From Methanosarcina siciliae T4/M (GTDB lineage: Archaea > Halobacteriota > Methanosarcinia > Methanosarcinales > Methanosarcinaceae), in the NCBI RefSeq assembly GCF_000970085.1, contig NZ_CP009506.1, positions 4,953,559 to 5,017,558 of the forward strand: a stretch of 64,000 nucleotides of DNA. Direction: 5' to 3'. Below the pieces are notes generated by a model. The model searched no databases. It was not told the DNA's origin and saw only the letters and a list, made by a program, of their open reading frames with translations. The translations under genes and the position numbers were made by a program. Below are positions 34,337 through 43,860 of the stretch, one piece after another. Position 1 is the stretch's first letter. The number at the start of each line of letters is the position of its first letter.

Positions 34337-34948
34337 GCTTGCGCCCCTCTGATTTATGGTACGGTTTTTTTACATGTTTTTTAACATGCCTTTTACATGT
34401 TTCGTTTTTTGTTACTACATTCTTGTTTTATTTCCATTGTGGGGAGGGTGAGTGTGCCGGCGCAGAGCGCATCAAAGCAACAAAACAAACCCCCCACATG
34501 GGTACCATTCCTTAGCCAACCCGATTTATTCTATAATAATTTTCCCAGACTAGTCAGCAATATCGGAACAGGGCATGTGGTTCCCAAAGACTGCCCCTCT
34601 AGATATTATTTTTTCGCTCGCGTGAGTGAAGGTGATCTTAATTTCCAGGTAATTATTCTAAATGCCCGATCTTATTTATAATAGTTTTTCAACTCATCTT
34701 TGAATACAAAAGATCCTTTCTTTTGTATACAATACCTCCTTCAAACTCCCTCACTTTGTATACAAAGAACCGGGTTTGTTATCAGATATGATAATAAACT
34801 TAATAGCTTCTGTTTTTAAAAAATTCCTTATTTGGGAGAATATTTTCAAATACAGAAGACTTTGTCAGGTGTGGAAGGATTTTAACAAATACAGGCACAG
34901 TTATTATATATATGGCTTTATCCCTTGAAAACATTATAATATATTAAG
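34337..34948. other. Divergent regulatory region between the nrd operon and radB
   Basis: The region has no convincing gene. Two short frames (34264-34515 and 34397-34681) lack domains. It holds the leftward nrd promoter, the rightward radB promoter (TATTATATATATGG near 34901) and the TTGTATACAA palindromes listed separately. Confidence 0.6.
34699..34767. promoter_or_regulatory. TTGTATACAA palindrome cluster
   Basis: TTGTATACAA at 34723-34732 and CTTTGTATACAAAG at 34754-34767 are perfect palindromes with centres 33 bp apart. TTGAATACAA at 34700-34709 is a near copy centred 23 bp before the first. Spacings near two and three helical turns suggest cooperative sites for a dimeric regulator of radB, the nrd operon or both. 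Confidence 0.5.
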
Positions 34949-35791
34949 ATGAGAAACCCTCCCAGTTTTAAGGTAAAGGCTGAGAATTCGGCCTTCGTTT
35001 CTACCTCCTTTGCCTTTCAGGCTTTTAAGCCTTTCATTTTAAAAGAAGGCAAAAAATATGAAAAAAGCATTATATCATTGATCTCTCATACCTCTGTCAA
35101 GTGCAAAGAGAGGTGTCACACCATAGAAAAACTATTATCTTCGGGTTGTAAACCCCTTGATGAGCTCCTGGGAGGAGGTTTCGAGCTTGGGATCGTAACT
35201 CAGGTCTTCGGAGCCGCAGGTACCGGAAAAACAAATATCTGTATCCAGCTTGCAGTGGAATGCGTAAAGCGGGGGCAAAAAGTCATTTTCATCGATACCG
35301 AAGGGCTTTCTCCTGTTCGTTTCAAGCAGATTGCCGGGGAAAATGCAAAGGAAATAGCCGGAAGCATAATTATCTACGAGCCTCTGAGTTTTGAAGAGCA
35401 GTATTCAGCCGTAAGAGAGGTGGAAAGGATAGCAGGTGAGAATGTAGGTCTTGTAATTCTGGATTCTGCCACTTCATACTACAGGTTTGAACTCGAAGAC
35501 GAGGATACCGGCATTAAAAGCCGCAGAGAGCTTGCTAACCAGATAGGGTTCTTGCACGCCCTTGCCCGCAAATACGGCTTTGCCGCAGTTATAACAAATC
35601 AGGTCTACTCAGATATTATTGGAGGAGGAGTGCGCCCCCTGGGAGGAAGTTCCCTGGAACATATCTCAAAAACAATCCTCAGGCTCGAAAAAACAGGGGA
35701 AGGAACAAGACGCGCTGTCCTCTACAAACACCGCTCCCGTCCTGAAGGCTCAAGTGCGGAATTTACAATTACAGCAGAAGGGATTCGTTAA
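34949..35791 (+). CDS. radB: DNA repair and recombination protein RadB
   Basis: This RecA/RadA-family paralogue is restricted to Euryarchaeota. Walker A is FGAAGTGKTNICIQLA, Walker B is VGLVILDSATSYYRF, and there is GCKPLDELLGGGFELGIVTQ before and FAAVITNQVYSD and VRPLGGSSLEHIS after. It modulates homologous recombination and lacks the N-terminal DNA-binding domain of RadA. Typical RadB begins near SGCKPLDELLGGG, so the first 40-odd residues from ATG 34949 are extra. TTG at 35078 would give about 237 residues. The TATA box near 34901 sits close to the ATG, which supports 34949. Start uncertain. Confidence 0.93.
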   Translation: MRNPPSFKVKAENSAFVSTSFAFQAFKPFILKEGKKYEKSIISLISHTSVKCKERCHTIEKLLSSGCKPLDELLGGGFELGIVTQVFGAAGTGKTNICIQLAVECVKRGQKVIFIDTEGLSPVRFKQIAGENAKEIAGSIIIYEPLSFEEQYSAVREVERIAGENVGLVILDSATSYYRFELEDEDTGIKSRRELANQIGFLHALARKYGFAAVITNQVYSDIIGGGVRPLGGSSLEHISKTILRLEKTGEGTRRAVLYKHRSRPEGSSAEFTITAEGIR

Positions 35792-35947
35792 ATCGGGAAA
35801 AAGCTGAGATAAATTCAGCAGAAAAATTTCATTTTGCAGGAAGTATTTCAAAAAAAGAAAAAAGTTGGGTTCCCGAATATTTCCGGGATTTTCTGGGATT
35901 AGACTGCTTTTTGAAACTTTTCCCTCGAGAATATTTTGTTTTCTGCT

Positions 35948-37048
35948 TTAACGTTCCCGGGTGCCGGCTATAAACTCCTCAGTCCTGCGATGTGCCACAT
36001 CATCAGGATGCTGGATAGCCGGATGTTTCATGAAATAGGAAGCCGGAGAATACAGAACTCCTCCTATTCCGCGGTCAAGAGCAAGCTTGCAGCAGCGGAT
36101 GGCATCAATAACTACTCCGCCGGAGTTGGGGGAATCTTCTACCGAAAGCCTCATTTCAAGGTTCATGGGCACATCTCCAAAGAGTTTGCCTTCCATTCGA
36201 AGGAAGCAGACTTTGTTGTCTTTCTGCCAGGCAACATAGTCACTCGGTCCGATGTGGATATTTTCATCCGCAAGCTTATGCGAGAGCACGGATTGGACGG
36301 CTTCGGTCTTGGATTCACGCTTTGAAGCAAGCCTGTTCCTGTTGAGCATATTGAGGAAATCGGTGTTTCCGCCCGTGTTCAGCTGGTATGTCCTTTCGAG
36401 CTTTACACCGCGTTTTTCAAAAAGGTCTGCAAGGACTCTGTGAGTTATTGTTGCCCCTAGCTGGGCTTTTATATCATCACCTATAATTGGAACATTCTTT
36501 TCTTCAAACCGTTTGGCCCACTCAGGGTTGCTTGCAATGAAAACAGGCATGTTGTTGATTAGAGCCACTCCGGCTTCAAGGGCGCATTCGGCATAGAAAC
36601 GGACAGCTTCTTCAGACCCGACAGGGAGGTAATTAAGAAGCATTTCGGCGCCCGAATCTCTCAGTTCTTTCACAATATCGGCTTTTGTGGCTTCAGGCTC
36701 CTTGCTGACAACGAATGTATAATTTTCCCCATAATTCTTCATGTGGTCAGAGACTCCATCAAGAACTCTACCCATCTTAACCTTCACGCCTGCGAAGGGG
36801 ATATCAGGACAAAAAACCGTGGTGCAGTTCGGGGGAGCAAAAATGGCCTCGGACACGTCCTTTCCTACCTTCCTGGCATCAATATCGAAGGCAGCAACAA
36901 CTTTGATATCGCCGGGCCCGTACCCACCAATGTCCCTGTGCATAAGTCCTATGGGATCTTTATCGTCGGTTTTATAGTACTCGATGCCCTGTATCAAAGA
37001 GCTTGCACAGTTCCCGATTCCTGCTATTGCTATTTTTATTTTTGTCAT
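35948..37048 (-). CDS. ino1: Myo-inositol-1-phosphate synthase
   Basis: This 366-residue NAD-dependent enzyme converts glucose-6-phosphate to inositol-1-phosphate, the head-group source of archaeal phosphoinositol lipids. The Rossmann start is [20 protein letters not shown]. The catalytic core includes [52 protein letters not shown] and [14 protein letters not shown]. The C-terminal segment ends with an HP-rich tail. It stands alone. Confidence 0.93.
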   Translation of the reverse strand: MTKIKIAIAGIGNCASSLIQGIEYYKTDDKDPIGLMHRDIGGYGPGDIKVVAAFDIDARKVGKDVSEAIFAPPNCTTVFCPDIPFAGVKVKMGRVLDGVSDHMKNYGENYTFVVSKEPEATKADIVKELRDSGAEMLLNYLPVGSEEAVRFYAECALEAGVALINNMPVFIASNPEWAKRFEEKNVPIIGDDIKAQLGATITHRVLADLFEKRGVKLERTYQLNTGGNTDFLNMLNRNRLASKRESKTEAVQSVLSHKLADENIHIGPSDYVAWQKDNKVCFLRMEGKLFGDVPMNLEMRLSVEDSPNSGGVVIDAIRCCKLALDRGIGGVLYSPASYFMKHPAIQHPDDVAHRRTEEFIAGTRER

Positions 37049-37587
37049 AAGCGCTTACTCTCCGATTAATACCCTGACTCTCATAAACCACAGTTCGCAT
37101 GAAACAACAAATTCTCATAACTTCCGAAATTTAAGGATTTATGGGTTCAAGGTCCCTGAAATTTATGAAATTATGATTCCTGAAATTACGAATCTTCCTG
37201 TATCTCAGCCATGGATTTTAAATCTTCTCTTATTTGTACTGTTACTTTATAATCTATTATATCTAACTTTGCCCCCGTGAAAGAAATATTCTTTTTTTAT
37301 CCGAGGCAGAACTTTTTTATTTAGGTCCATATTCAAGTTTTCAGCTTGCTTCATACAGGATATAACAATGCAGGATATACAATAAGGGGTAATCAATGAA
37401 GGATATAACGATAAAGGGTAGGCAATGCCGAATAAGCAAATGAATGGTATAACGGCAGCTTCCGGTAAATGAAACACTCCCTTTTGAGAAAGGACGAGTC
37501 GAATAGGTTTTTATCGGATGGGCGGCTTGAAAGGGAAGTCGGAAGATTTCCCGGCAGAACCTGATGTTCACATCGGAAAGTGATTTA
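37049..37587. other. Intergenic region upstream of mtnA
   Basis: No convincing gene is seen. An irregular repeat of ARGATATAACRATR (37364-37455) gives near-direct copies such as CAGGATATAACAATG and AAGGATATAACGATA. The mtnA promoter should lie within the last 100 bp. Confidence 0.5.
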
Positions 37588-38607
37588 ATGAGGACAATTG
37601 ACTGGAATGAAGAGTCCAATTCTGTGGTGCTGGTAGACCAGACCTTGCTCCCGCAGGAGTACAAAATAATAGAATGCAAAACCCTGAGTTCGCTCTGTGA
37701 AGCTATAAAAACTCTCAGAATCAGAGGCGCGCCTGCTCTCGGAGCTGCAGGAGGCTTTGGAATTGCCCTGGCAGCATCCCTCAGCGGGGCAAAAGATCTC
37801 GAATCGATGACCAGAGACCTTAAGGTAGCGGCAAAAGCCCTTAAATCGACCCGCCCTACAGCTGTAAATCTGGGCTGGGGTGTGGACAGGGTCTTAAAAG
37901 CAGTTTCTGATGCCTTCGATGTCCGGGGAGTCCGGGATATTACCCTTCAGGAAGCCAGGGACATTGCGGAAGAGGATGTAGCAACAAATAAACTGATAGG
38001 CAAGTACGGGGCAAAATTCCTGAAAGACGGAGATACCGTCCTTACGCACTGCAACGCAGGAAGGCTTGCCTGTGTTGACTGGGGCACTGCGCTCGGGGTT
38101 GTACGTTCAGCTATTGCAGAAGGCAAAGAGATCAAAGTTATTGCCTGCGAGACGAGGCCTTTGAACCAGGGAAGCAGGATCACTACCTGGGAACTCATGC
38201 AGGACAAAATCCCTGTAACCCTTATTGCAGATTCGATGGCTGGCTGGGCAATGCACCAGGGGCTCGTGGACAGCGTGCTCGTAGGAGCCGACAGGATTAC
38301 CCAGGATGTTGTTTTTAACAAGATAGGTACCTATACGCACTCGATCCTTGCAAAAGAGCATGAGATTCCCTTCTATGTGGCAGCTCCTGTCTCTACTTTC
38401 GACTTCAAAGGCTGGGAGGGAAGTGTAAGGATCGAAATGCGAGACCCTGAAGAGTTGCGATTCTCAGGCTGCCAGCAGCTTGCCCCGAAAGATGTAGAGG
38501 TCTATAATCCCGCCTTTGATGCAACCCCCATGGAAAACGTGACTGCGGTAATCACGGATAAAGGAGTGTTTTACCCGCCCTTCCTGCTGGACGAGGTTCT
38601 CGTCTGA
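37588..38607 (+). CDS. mtnA: S-methyl-5-thioribose-1-phosphate isomerase (eIF2B-alpha-like)
   Basis: This 339-residue isomerase of the methionine-salvage type has RIRGAPALGAAGGFGIALA, the catalytic cysteine in THCNAGRLACVDWGTALGV, the phosphate-binding ETRPLNQGSRITTWEL, and the catalytic Asp in LVGADRI. NKIGTYTHSILAKEHEIPFY and AAPVSTFD complete the pattern. The start at 37588 (MRTIDWNEESNSV) follows GGAAAGTGA and is preferred over the ATG eight codons upstream. Related archaeal proteins act on ribose-1,5-bisphosphate or other aldose phosphates, so the true substrate is not certain. Confidence 0.88.
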   Translation: MRTIDWNEESNSVVLVDQTLLPQEYKIIECKTLSSLCEAIKTLRIRGAPALGAAGGFGIALAASLSGAKDLESMTRDLKVAAKALKSTRPTAVNLGWGVDRVLKAVSDAFDVRGVRDITLQEARDIAEEDVATNKLIGKYGAKFLKDGDTVLTHCNAGRLACVDWGTALGVVRSAIAEGKEIKVIACETRPLNQGSRITTWELMQDKIPVTLIADSMAGWAMHQGLVDSVLVGADRITQDVVFNKIGTYTHSILAKEHEIPFYVAAPVSTFDFKGWEGSVRIEMRDPEELRFSGCQQLAPKDVEVYNPAFDATPMENVTAVITDKGVFYPPFLLDEVLV

Positions 38608-38795
38608 GGTCCTCTGTCTTCGGTTTTTGGAATTTGAGGGCACAGTTTTTCCATCCTTGAGTAACCCTGTTTCGGAATAGCTCTGCAGGATTTATATATG
38701 AGAACTGTAAATTATGAGATAACTATCGATATAGTAATCGATAATATGCGTTTCAATTAATCAATATCAGATGTATTCTTAAAGGTGTTTTACTC

Positions 38796-38963
38796 ATGGC
38801 TAAAAGATCAGGTTCTGGACTTCAGTCCTCAGCAGGGCTCATGCGCTATTACGAAGCTGACAAAAATGCAGTTCACATCCAGCCGAAAACAGTGCTGATT
38901 GTCGGTGCCCTTGCGGGCATAGCAGTATTATTCTTAAGTGCTGTAAACGGCTTCTGGCCGTAA
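38796..38963 (+). CDS. secG: Preprotein translocase Sec61-beta subunit (archaeal SecG)
   Basis: This 55-residue single-span membrane protein reads MAKRSGSGLQSSAGLMRYYE and continues ADKNAVHIQPKTVLIVGALA to end in NGFWP. The SSAGLMRYYE motif followed by one C-terminal membrane helix is diagnostic of archaeal Sec61-beta. It sits in the SecYE translocon. It is too short for ordinary gene-length cut-offs. A TATA-like TTATATATGAG lies near 38693 and AAAGGTG precedes the ATG. The hydrolase gene begins 25 bp downstream and may be co-transcribed. Confidence 0.95.
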   Translation: MAKRSGSGLQSSAGLMRYYEADKNAVHIQPKTVLIVGALAGIAVLFLSAVNGFWP

Positions 38964-38988
38964 CTACGGTTTTTCTGGCAGTGTTCCT

Positions 38989-39987
38989 TTGAGCAGGCAT
39001 AGTTCTGGAAAAAAAGAGATCAAAAAAACGAAGAAATTTTCTTCAGGCGCCAGGACCCCGAAACCCACAGTTTTTATTCTGGGCTTTCTCCTGATAGTTG
39101 TGGGTATCTTCGGGGTTCTGTACAACCCCGCCAATTCCATAGGAAATTCCTCCAATCCCATAGAAAAAACCCTTCCCTGGAAGCTTTCGGAGGCAGGCAT
39201 ATTATCTTTTTCTCCAAGGGAAGAGCCCGTGTTTGCAGCTCAGGAAATTGAAGACCCGTACTCTCCCGAAGACCCGGATATTCTGAAACTGATTTCTTTT
39301 GAGAGCGGTGACCAAAATGTCCAGGCCCTTCTGAGAATTCCTGCAAATGTTCCTTCTGTCCCGGGCATAGTTCTGCTGCCGGGGGCAGGAGTCAGCAAAG
39401 AAGGTGAACAGGGTCTGGCTGTCGAACTCTCTAAAATGGGGTATGCAACCCTTACCCTTGACCAGCGCAACAAGGGAGCAATAAACGTTGACCGGGATCT
39501 TGAACTTTTCAGGGCAGGGCTCGAACCTGTCGAATATCTTATGGTTTATGACGCCCTCAAAGCCACAGACGTGCTTTCCGCTCAGTCTGAAATAGATCAT
39601 GAAAGGCTTGCGATTCTCGGGGAAAGTAACGGCGGCAGGTTTGCAATTATTGCCTGTGCCCTTGAACCTTCCCTTAAAGGAGTTATAGGGATCAGCACGT
39701 CGGGGTACAGCACCGAAGAGACCGACCCTGCAAGTGTGGCTGACTCCGAAGCTTACAGGTTCTACCTTTCAATTGATCCGGACACATACCTCAGTGCCCT
39801 GCCGCCTTCAAGGCTTGTTATGATGCACTCTTTTAATGATACTGTAATCTCGCATGAACTGGCACTCAAGACCTTTGCTCTCGCAGAAGAGCCAAAGGCA
39901 ATGTATAATGCTACCGAAGAAACGCACGGATACACAGCTTCCATGCGCCCCTATCTTGAAAAAGAACTTGCGCAAATTCTTTCTTGA
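38989..39987 (+). CDS. Membrane-anchored alpha/beta hydrolase
   Basis: This 332-residue protein has a basic N-terminus, one membrane segment (about 27-46, VFILGFLLIVVGIFGVLYN), and an extracellular or pseudoperiplasmic hydrolase domain. The catalytic triad can be read as Ser in LGESNGGRFA, Asp in HSFNDTVIS and His in EETHGYTAS; GIVLLPGAGVSKEGE supplies the oxyanion region. It resembles dienelactone hydrolase-like esterases/peptidases. The only reasonable start is TTG at 38989, 25 bp after secG. Substrate unknown. Confidence 0.8.
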   Translation: MSRHSSGKKEIKKTKKFSSGARTPKPTVFILGFLLIVVGIFGVLYNPANSIGNSSNPIEKTLPWKLSEAGILSFSPREEPVFAAQEIEDPYSPEDPDILKLISFESGDQNVQALLRIPANVPSVPGIVLLPGAGVSKEGEQGLAVELSKMGYATLTLDQRNKGAINVDRDLELFRAGLEPVEYLMVYDALKATDVLSAQSEIDHERLAILGESNGGRFAIIACALEPSLKGVIGISTSGYSTEETDPASVADSEAYRFYLSIDPDTYLSALPPSRLVMMHSFNDTVISHELALKTFALAEEPKAMYNATEETHGYTASMRPYLEKELAQILS

Positions 39988-40102
39988 TTTTATTCTGATA
40001 TTCTTTTTTCTAGGCTTAGCTGATTTTATTTCTTAGGTTCTCTTATTTGCGATTTTCTTTCTGTTCTTTTGTATTTTTTTACAATTATACTGTTCAATTT
40101 TA

Positions 40103-40146
40103 TATTATATAACAAAAATGTTATATAACAAATTTGTTATATAACA
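40103..40146 (+). promoter_or_regulatory. Three tandem TGTTATATAACA palindromes
   Basis: The 12-bp palindrome TGTTATATAACA occurs exactly at 40119-40130 and 40135-40146. A third copy with two changes lies at 40103-40114. The centres are 16 bp apart. The two exact copies together make a perfect 28-bp palindrome. The array lies about 40 bp before the ATPase start and coincides with the only plausible TATA box, so bound protein would block transcription. Confidence 0.65.
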
Positions 40147-40185
40147 ATATGCTGAACTTTGAATGGTAAATTTGAGTGATATCTT

Positions 40186-41370
40186 ATGATGCCTGTAGGG
40201 AACCCGGCAATTGGAGAAGACTTTATTGATCGAACACAGGAAATCAAACAAATTCTGACAGCGCTAAAAAAGGACAACATTCTTCTTGCCGCACCTCGAA
40301 GGTTTGGAAAAACCTCAATTATGCGAAAGTTAGAAAGAGAATTATTTGGTGATGGTAATGTTGTCATTTTTCTCGATGTTGAAAGTGTAAACTCTCCACA
40401 AAGATTCTTATCTGAAATTATCATGGAGCTGACCGACTTTAAAGAGTTCGGTATTAAATCTGGGTTTCTATCTAAAATAAAAAATATTTGTAAATTAGTT
40501 CAAGATAACATAGAGGAAATAGGGATTCATACGATTTTCAAGGCTAAACTAAGAAGTAGCGTTGAGGAAAGTTTGAAAGAAGGCTGGATAGATAAATCTG
40601 ATGCAATATTTAAAATAATCAATAATAGTAATTTAAATGTCTATTTTATTTTTGATGAATTTCCCATTGCTATCAAAAATATGGATTCAATGGATGCAAA
40701 AATATTTTTATCCTGGTTCCGAAGGTTGCGGCAAACCTGTACGAATGTACGCTTTATTGTTGGGGGTTCTGTAAGTATTGAACGAGTCTTGAGAAATCTT
40801 GGGGGCACCAATGTTATTAATGATTTTAAAACAATAAGGGTAAATGGTTTTGAAAGGGATGTCGCACTCCAGATTGTTAAAAATGTTTTTGAGGAAGAGG
40901 ATTGGGAATATACACCTTTATTAGGAAATAAAATCCTGGATTGCGTTGGAGAATCTTATATTCCTTATTTTGTTGGAATTATGCTCAGTGCTATAATGGA
41001 CGAGCAAATTATCACCCTTAAGGTGGTAGATAGTGATTTAATTGAAAATGTTTATAATGCTCGTCTCCTTGGGAGCAAAAGTAAGCATTATTTCGATCCT
41101 TACTTCGATAGGCTTAGAATTTTTTATCATGAAATGGACGTAAAAGCTGCAAAAGCAATATTAGGAAGAATTTCAACTACAGAAAGTTATCCTCTTGAAC
41201 TTGCTTTTGACGCTTTCCAGCAAGAAACAGGGTCTTATGATTATGAACATTTTTTAGATCTGATTTCTGACCTTGAAAATGATTTTTACATAGAAATCAA
41301 TGACGGAAAGCTTAATTTTTACTCTAAGATGCTCAAAGATTGGTGGAGGATTTTCCATGGAAAGGTCTAA
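40186..41370 (+). CDS. AAA-family ATPase, first gene of AT-rich operon
   Basis: This 394-residue P-loop ATPase has IDRTQEIKQILTALK, Walker A LLAAPRRFGKTSIMRKL (about 35-51), Walker B VYFIFDEFPIAI and sensor-1 VRFIVGGSVSIERVL. The C-terminal part (about 280-394) looks like a winged helix plus a small domain (DFYIEINDGKLNFYSKMLKD). The DNA is clearly more AT-rich than neighbouring housekeeping genes. Its end overlaps the following ATPase gene by 14 bases, so the two are made together. The triple palindrome upstream suggests autoregulation or repression. Function unknown. Confidence 0.85.
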   Translation: MMPVGNPAIGEDFIDRTQEIKQILTALKKDNILLAAPRRFGKTSIMRKLERELFGDGNVVIFLDVESVNSPQRFLSEIIMELTDFKEFGIKSGFLSKIKNICKLVQDNIEEIGIHTIFKAKLRSSVEESLKEGWIDKSDAIFKIINNSNLNVYFIFDEFPIAIKNMDSMDAKIFLSWFRRLRQTCTNVRFIVGGSVSIERVLRNLGGTNVINDFKTIRVNGFERDVALQIVKNVFEEEDWEYTPLLGNKILDCVGESYIPYFVGIMLSAIMDEQIITLKVVDSDLIENVYNARLLGSKSKHYFDPYFDRLRIFYHEMDVKAAKAILGRISTTESYPLELAFDAFQQETGSYDYEHFLDLISDLENDFYIEINDGKLNFYSKMLKDWWRIFHGKV

Positions 41371-43708
41371 GAGTAATATGTCTGATCGCATCAATTGTAA
41401 TTCATCTATTGCTGTTAGTACTTCTATTAGCGTTTCTTCTAATAATCCTAAAGGGACCACTTTATACAGGTATTCTCCGGAAAATGTTCCTCCTGAAATT
41501 TTAAAAAATATCTTTGTTGGAAGAGACGACATTTTTGAAAAAACGTTTAAAGAGCTTGAAACCGCTGGAAAAAATAAAACTCCAAGGTTTTATTTGATTG
41601 TAGGTTCACGAGGAATAGGGAAGTCACATTTTTTAATCATGCTATATTACAGAATAAAGCAAGAGCTAAGCTTTTTTTACATTCCGATTAAGTTTGCAGA
41701 AGAAGAATATTCGGTTTATCGAGCTTCAGATTTCTTCTTGAGGATTCTACAGGAGAGAAATGAAGACATTTCAGATATTTTGTCTCTTCGCGATGAAGAT
41801 GAGATTCTTGATGCTTCTCTTGACAGGCTTAAGGAAATTGCCAAAAAAGAAAATAAAACTTATCTGATTTTTGTTGAGAATTTACACGAAGTGTTCCGAC
41901 AATTCGATGTAAAGGAAGTTCAAAAATTAAGGTCAATTTTCCAAAAGTATGATTTTTTTTCAATTATAGCTTCTTCTCCAATCATTTTTCCCGGAGTGGC
42001 TGAAAGTGAAGAACCTTTTTATAACTTTTTCAGAATCCAGCATTTAAGGGAATTTACAGTTGATGAAATAAAGATTCTGCTTAAAAAAATTGCTGAAATC
42101 GAAGGTAACATAGAATTTCTGGAGAACTTTAAAAAATGTGAACCAAGAATAGAAGGTATAACACATCTTACGGGTGGCAGTCCCAGACTTGTAATCTTTT
42201 TCTATGAACTGATTACCAGAGAAAATTTTGAAGATCTAGAAAAAGTGTTTTTCAAGATATTAGATGAACACACCCCTTATTACCAAGAAATATTTCAGCT
42301 TCTAACAGGTCAGAAGAGGCTAATATTTGATACTGTTATCTCTTCCGAATCCCCTCTGACCCCAAAGCAAATCGCTGAAAAGTCAAGAATTGATGCTTCA
42401 GTTGTCATAACACAACTTCGGAGACTGGAAAAAGATAGGTATGTTCTTTCAAGACCTGCGGGAAGAGAAACTTATTACGAAGTGCGTGAGAGACTTTTTC
42501 GTCTCTGGAGGGATATGAGGCAGCCTCTTGGAAGAAACAGAATCTCCGTCTTTATGGACTTCCTAAAGTTATGGTATACTTCAAATGAACAAAAAAAGCT
42601 TTTTGAGAGGAAATTCCATCTTCTCGAATCTGGAGATAAAGATGTTCTGAAAGATCTCTGCTACTATATTGAAGTTTTGTCGGATAAATACAAGGCCGAA
42701 ACTCTTTTGAAGCTCACTCCAAAAATTATAGAGCTTGAGGAATGGGAAGAAGCCGATCATGATATTCAAAAATTAAAGGAAATTGCAAATAGAAATACAG
42801 ATATAGATCTGAAAGCAAAATATCTTATTTTTGAAAGTCTTTCCAATTATAAACATGATGAAATTGCTCTTGAAACATTTAAAAAGGCTTTAAAATTTGA
42901 TCCAAAAGATTATTCTGTTCTTTTGGATTCTAGTCATATCACAATATACAAGGAATTATTGAGGGCATTTGATAAAACCCTAGAACTTAATCCTGAAGAT
43001 GAGTATGCACTAACAAGAAAAGGATCTGCTTTAGCTTCATTGGAAAGGTACGAAGAGGCTATTGAAGTTTTCAATAAAGTTCTGGACTTAAATCCTGAAA
43101 ATGAGTTTGCTCTTTCAAATAAAGGATATGTTTTATGTTCATTGGAAAGGTATGAAGAAGCTATTAAAATATTTATCAAAATTAAAAACATAACAAGCGA
43201 TGAATCGCTTAGAATTGAAAGTATCCTCGATTTGATTGAAGCCTATCTTTCTCTTGATCAAATTGTTGGGGCAATCACTGAGATTGAATCAATAAAGAGT
43301 AAAATAGTTGATCAAACACCTCGCTTAATTGAAACATTTATTGAAGATTGTTGGGAAATTATTTTTGAAGAGTTAAGAATTGGAAATCTTGGAAGTGGTA
43401 GAAAATTCATAAGAACAATTTTCGATCTCGAACCTCAACTCGAAAAAGAAAAATTTGAAGCTTCAATGATCAATTTTTTCAAAAACGTGGTTGATTCTGG
43501 TGAGCTTGAAATTTTGAAAATATCTATTGGTGAAATTTTAGAACTTAAAGTAGATAGCTATCCTGAACTTCTCAAACCTCTGATAAAAGCAGTTGAAATT
43601 ATAGAAACAAAAGATGTTCGGAAATACTATAAGTTGCAGGTAGAAGAACGGGAAATTGTGGCTGATATTGTTCAAAAAATCTCTAAATCAGGGGACTTAT
43701 TACCATGA
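41357..43708 (+). CDS. AAA/STAND-like ATPase with winged helix and TPR repeats
   Basis: This protein has about 783 residues. A Ser-rich leader is followed by IFVGRDDIFEKTFKEL, Walker A YLIVGSRGIGKSHFLIML, and a Walker B-like KTYLIFVENLHEVF with Glu-Asn instead of Asp-Asp/Glu. A winged helix (LTPKQIAEKSRIDASVVITQ) precedes about 350 residues of helical repeats. Clear TPRs occur there, such as GSALASLERYEEAIEVFNKV. This order (P-loop, winged helix, repeats) is that of STAND signal-transduction ATPases. The start at 41357 has GGAGGA upstream and overlaps the preceding gene; a longer frame begins at 41300. Function unknown; defence is a possibility. Confidence 0.8.
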   Translation: MERSKSNMSDRINCNSSIAVSTSISVSSNNPKGTTLYRYSPENVPPEILKNIFVGRDDIFEKTFKELETAGKNKTPRFYLIVGSRGIGKSHFLIMLYYRIKQELSFFYIPIKFAEEEYSVYRASDFFLRILQERNEDISDILSLRDEDEILDASLDRLKEIAKKENKTYLIFVENLHEVFRQFDVKEVQKLRSIFQKYDFFSIIASSPIIFPGVAESEEPFYNFFRIQHLREFTVDEIKILLKKIAEIEGNIEFLENFKKCEPRIEGITHLTGGSPRLVIFFYELITRENFEDLEKVFFKILDEHTPYYQEIFQLLTGQKRLIFDTVISSESPLTPKQIAEKSRIDASVVITQLRRLEKDRYVLSRPAGRETYYEVRERLFRLWRDMRQPLGRNRISVFMDFLKLWYTSNEQKKLFERKFHLLESGDKDVLKDLCYYIEVLSDKYKAETLLKLTPKIIELEEWEEADHDIQKLKEIANRNTDIDLKAKYLIFESLSNYKHDEIALETFKKALKFDPKDYSVLLDSSHITIYKELLRAFDKTLELNPEDEYALTRKGSALASLERYEEAIEVFNKVLDLNPENEFALSNKGYVLCSLERYEEAIKIFIKIKNITSDESLRIESILDLIEAYLSLDQIVGAITEIESIKSKIVDQTPRLIETFIEDCWEIIFEELRIGNLGSGRKFIRTIFDLEPQLEKEKFEASMINFFKNVVDSGELEILKISIGEILELKVDSYPELLKPLIKAVEIIETKDVRKYYKLQVEEREIVADIVQKISKSGDLLP

Positions 43709-43860
43709 GAATTTAAAAGATTAACATAGTATTCTTGGCGGAAATGTGTTACTACAGTAAATCGCAGTAGCTTTAATTTGTTTGCCAACGTTTTTATATT
43801 GAAACTTTTATTTTAAATCTCTTAACTATATTATTTAAATAATTTCAAATTGTTATTCGA

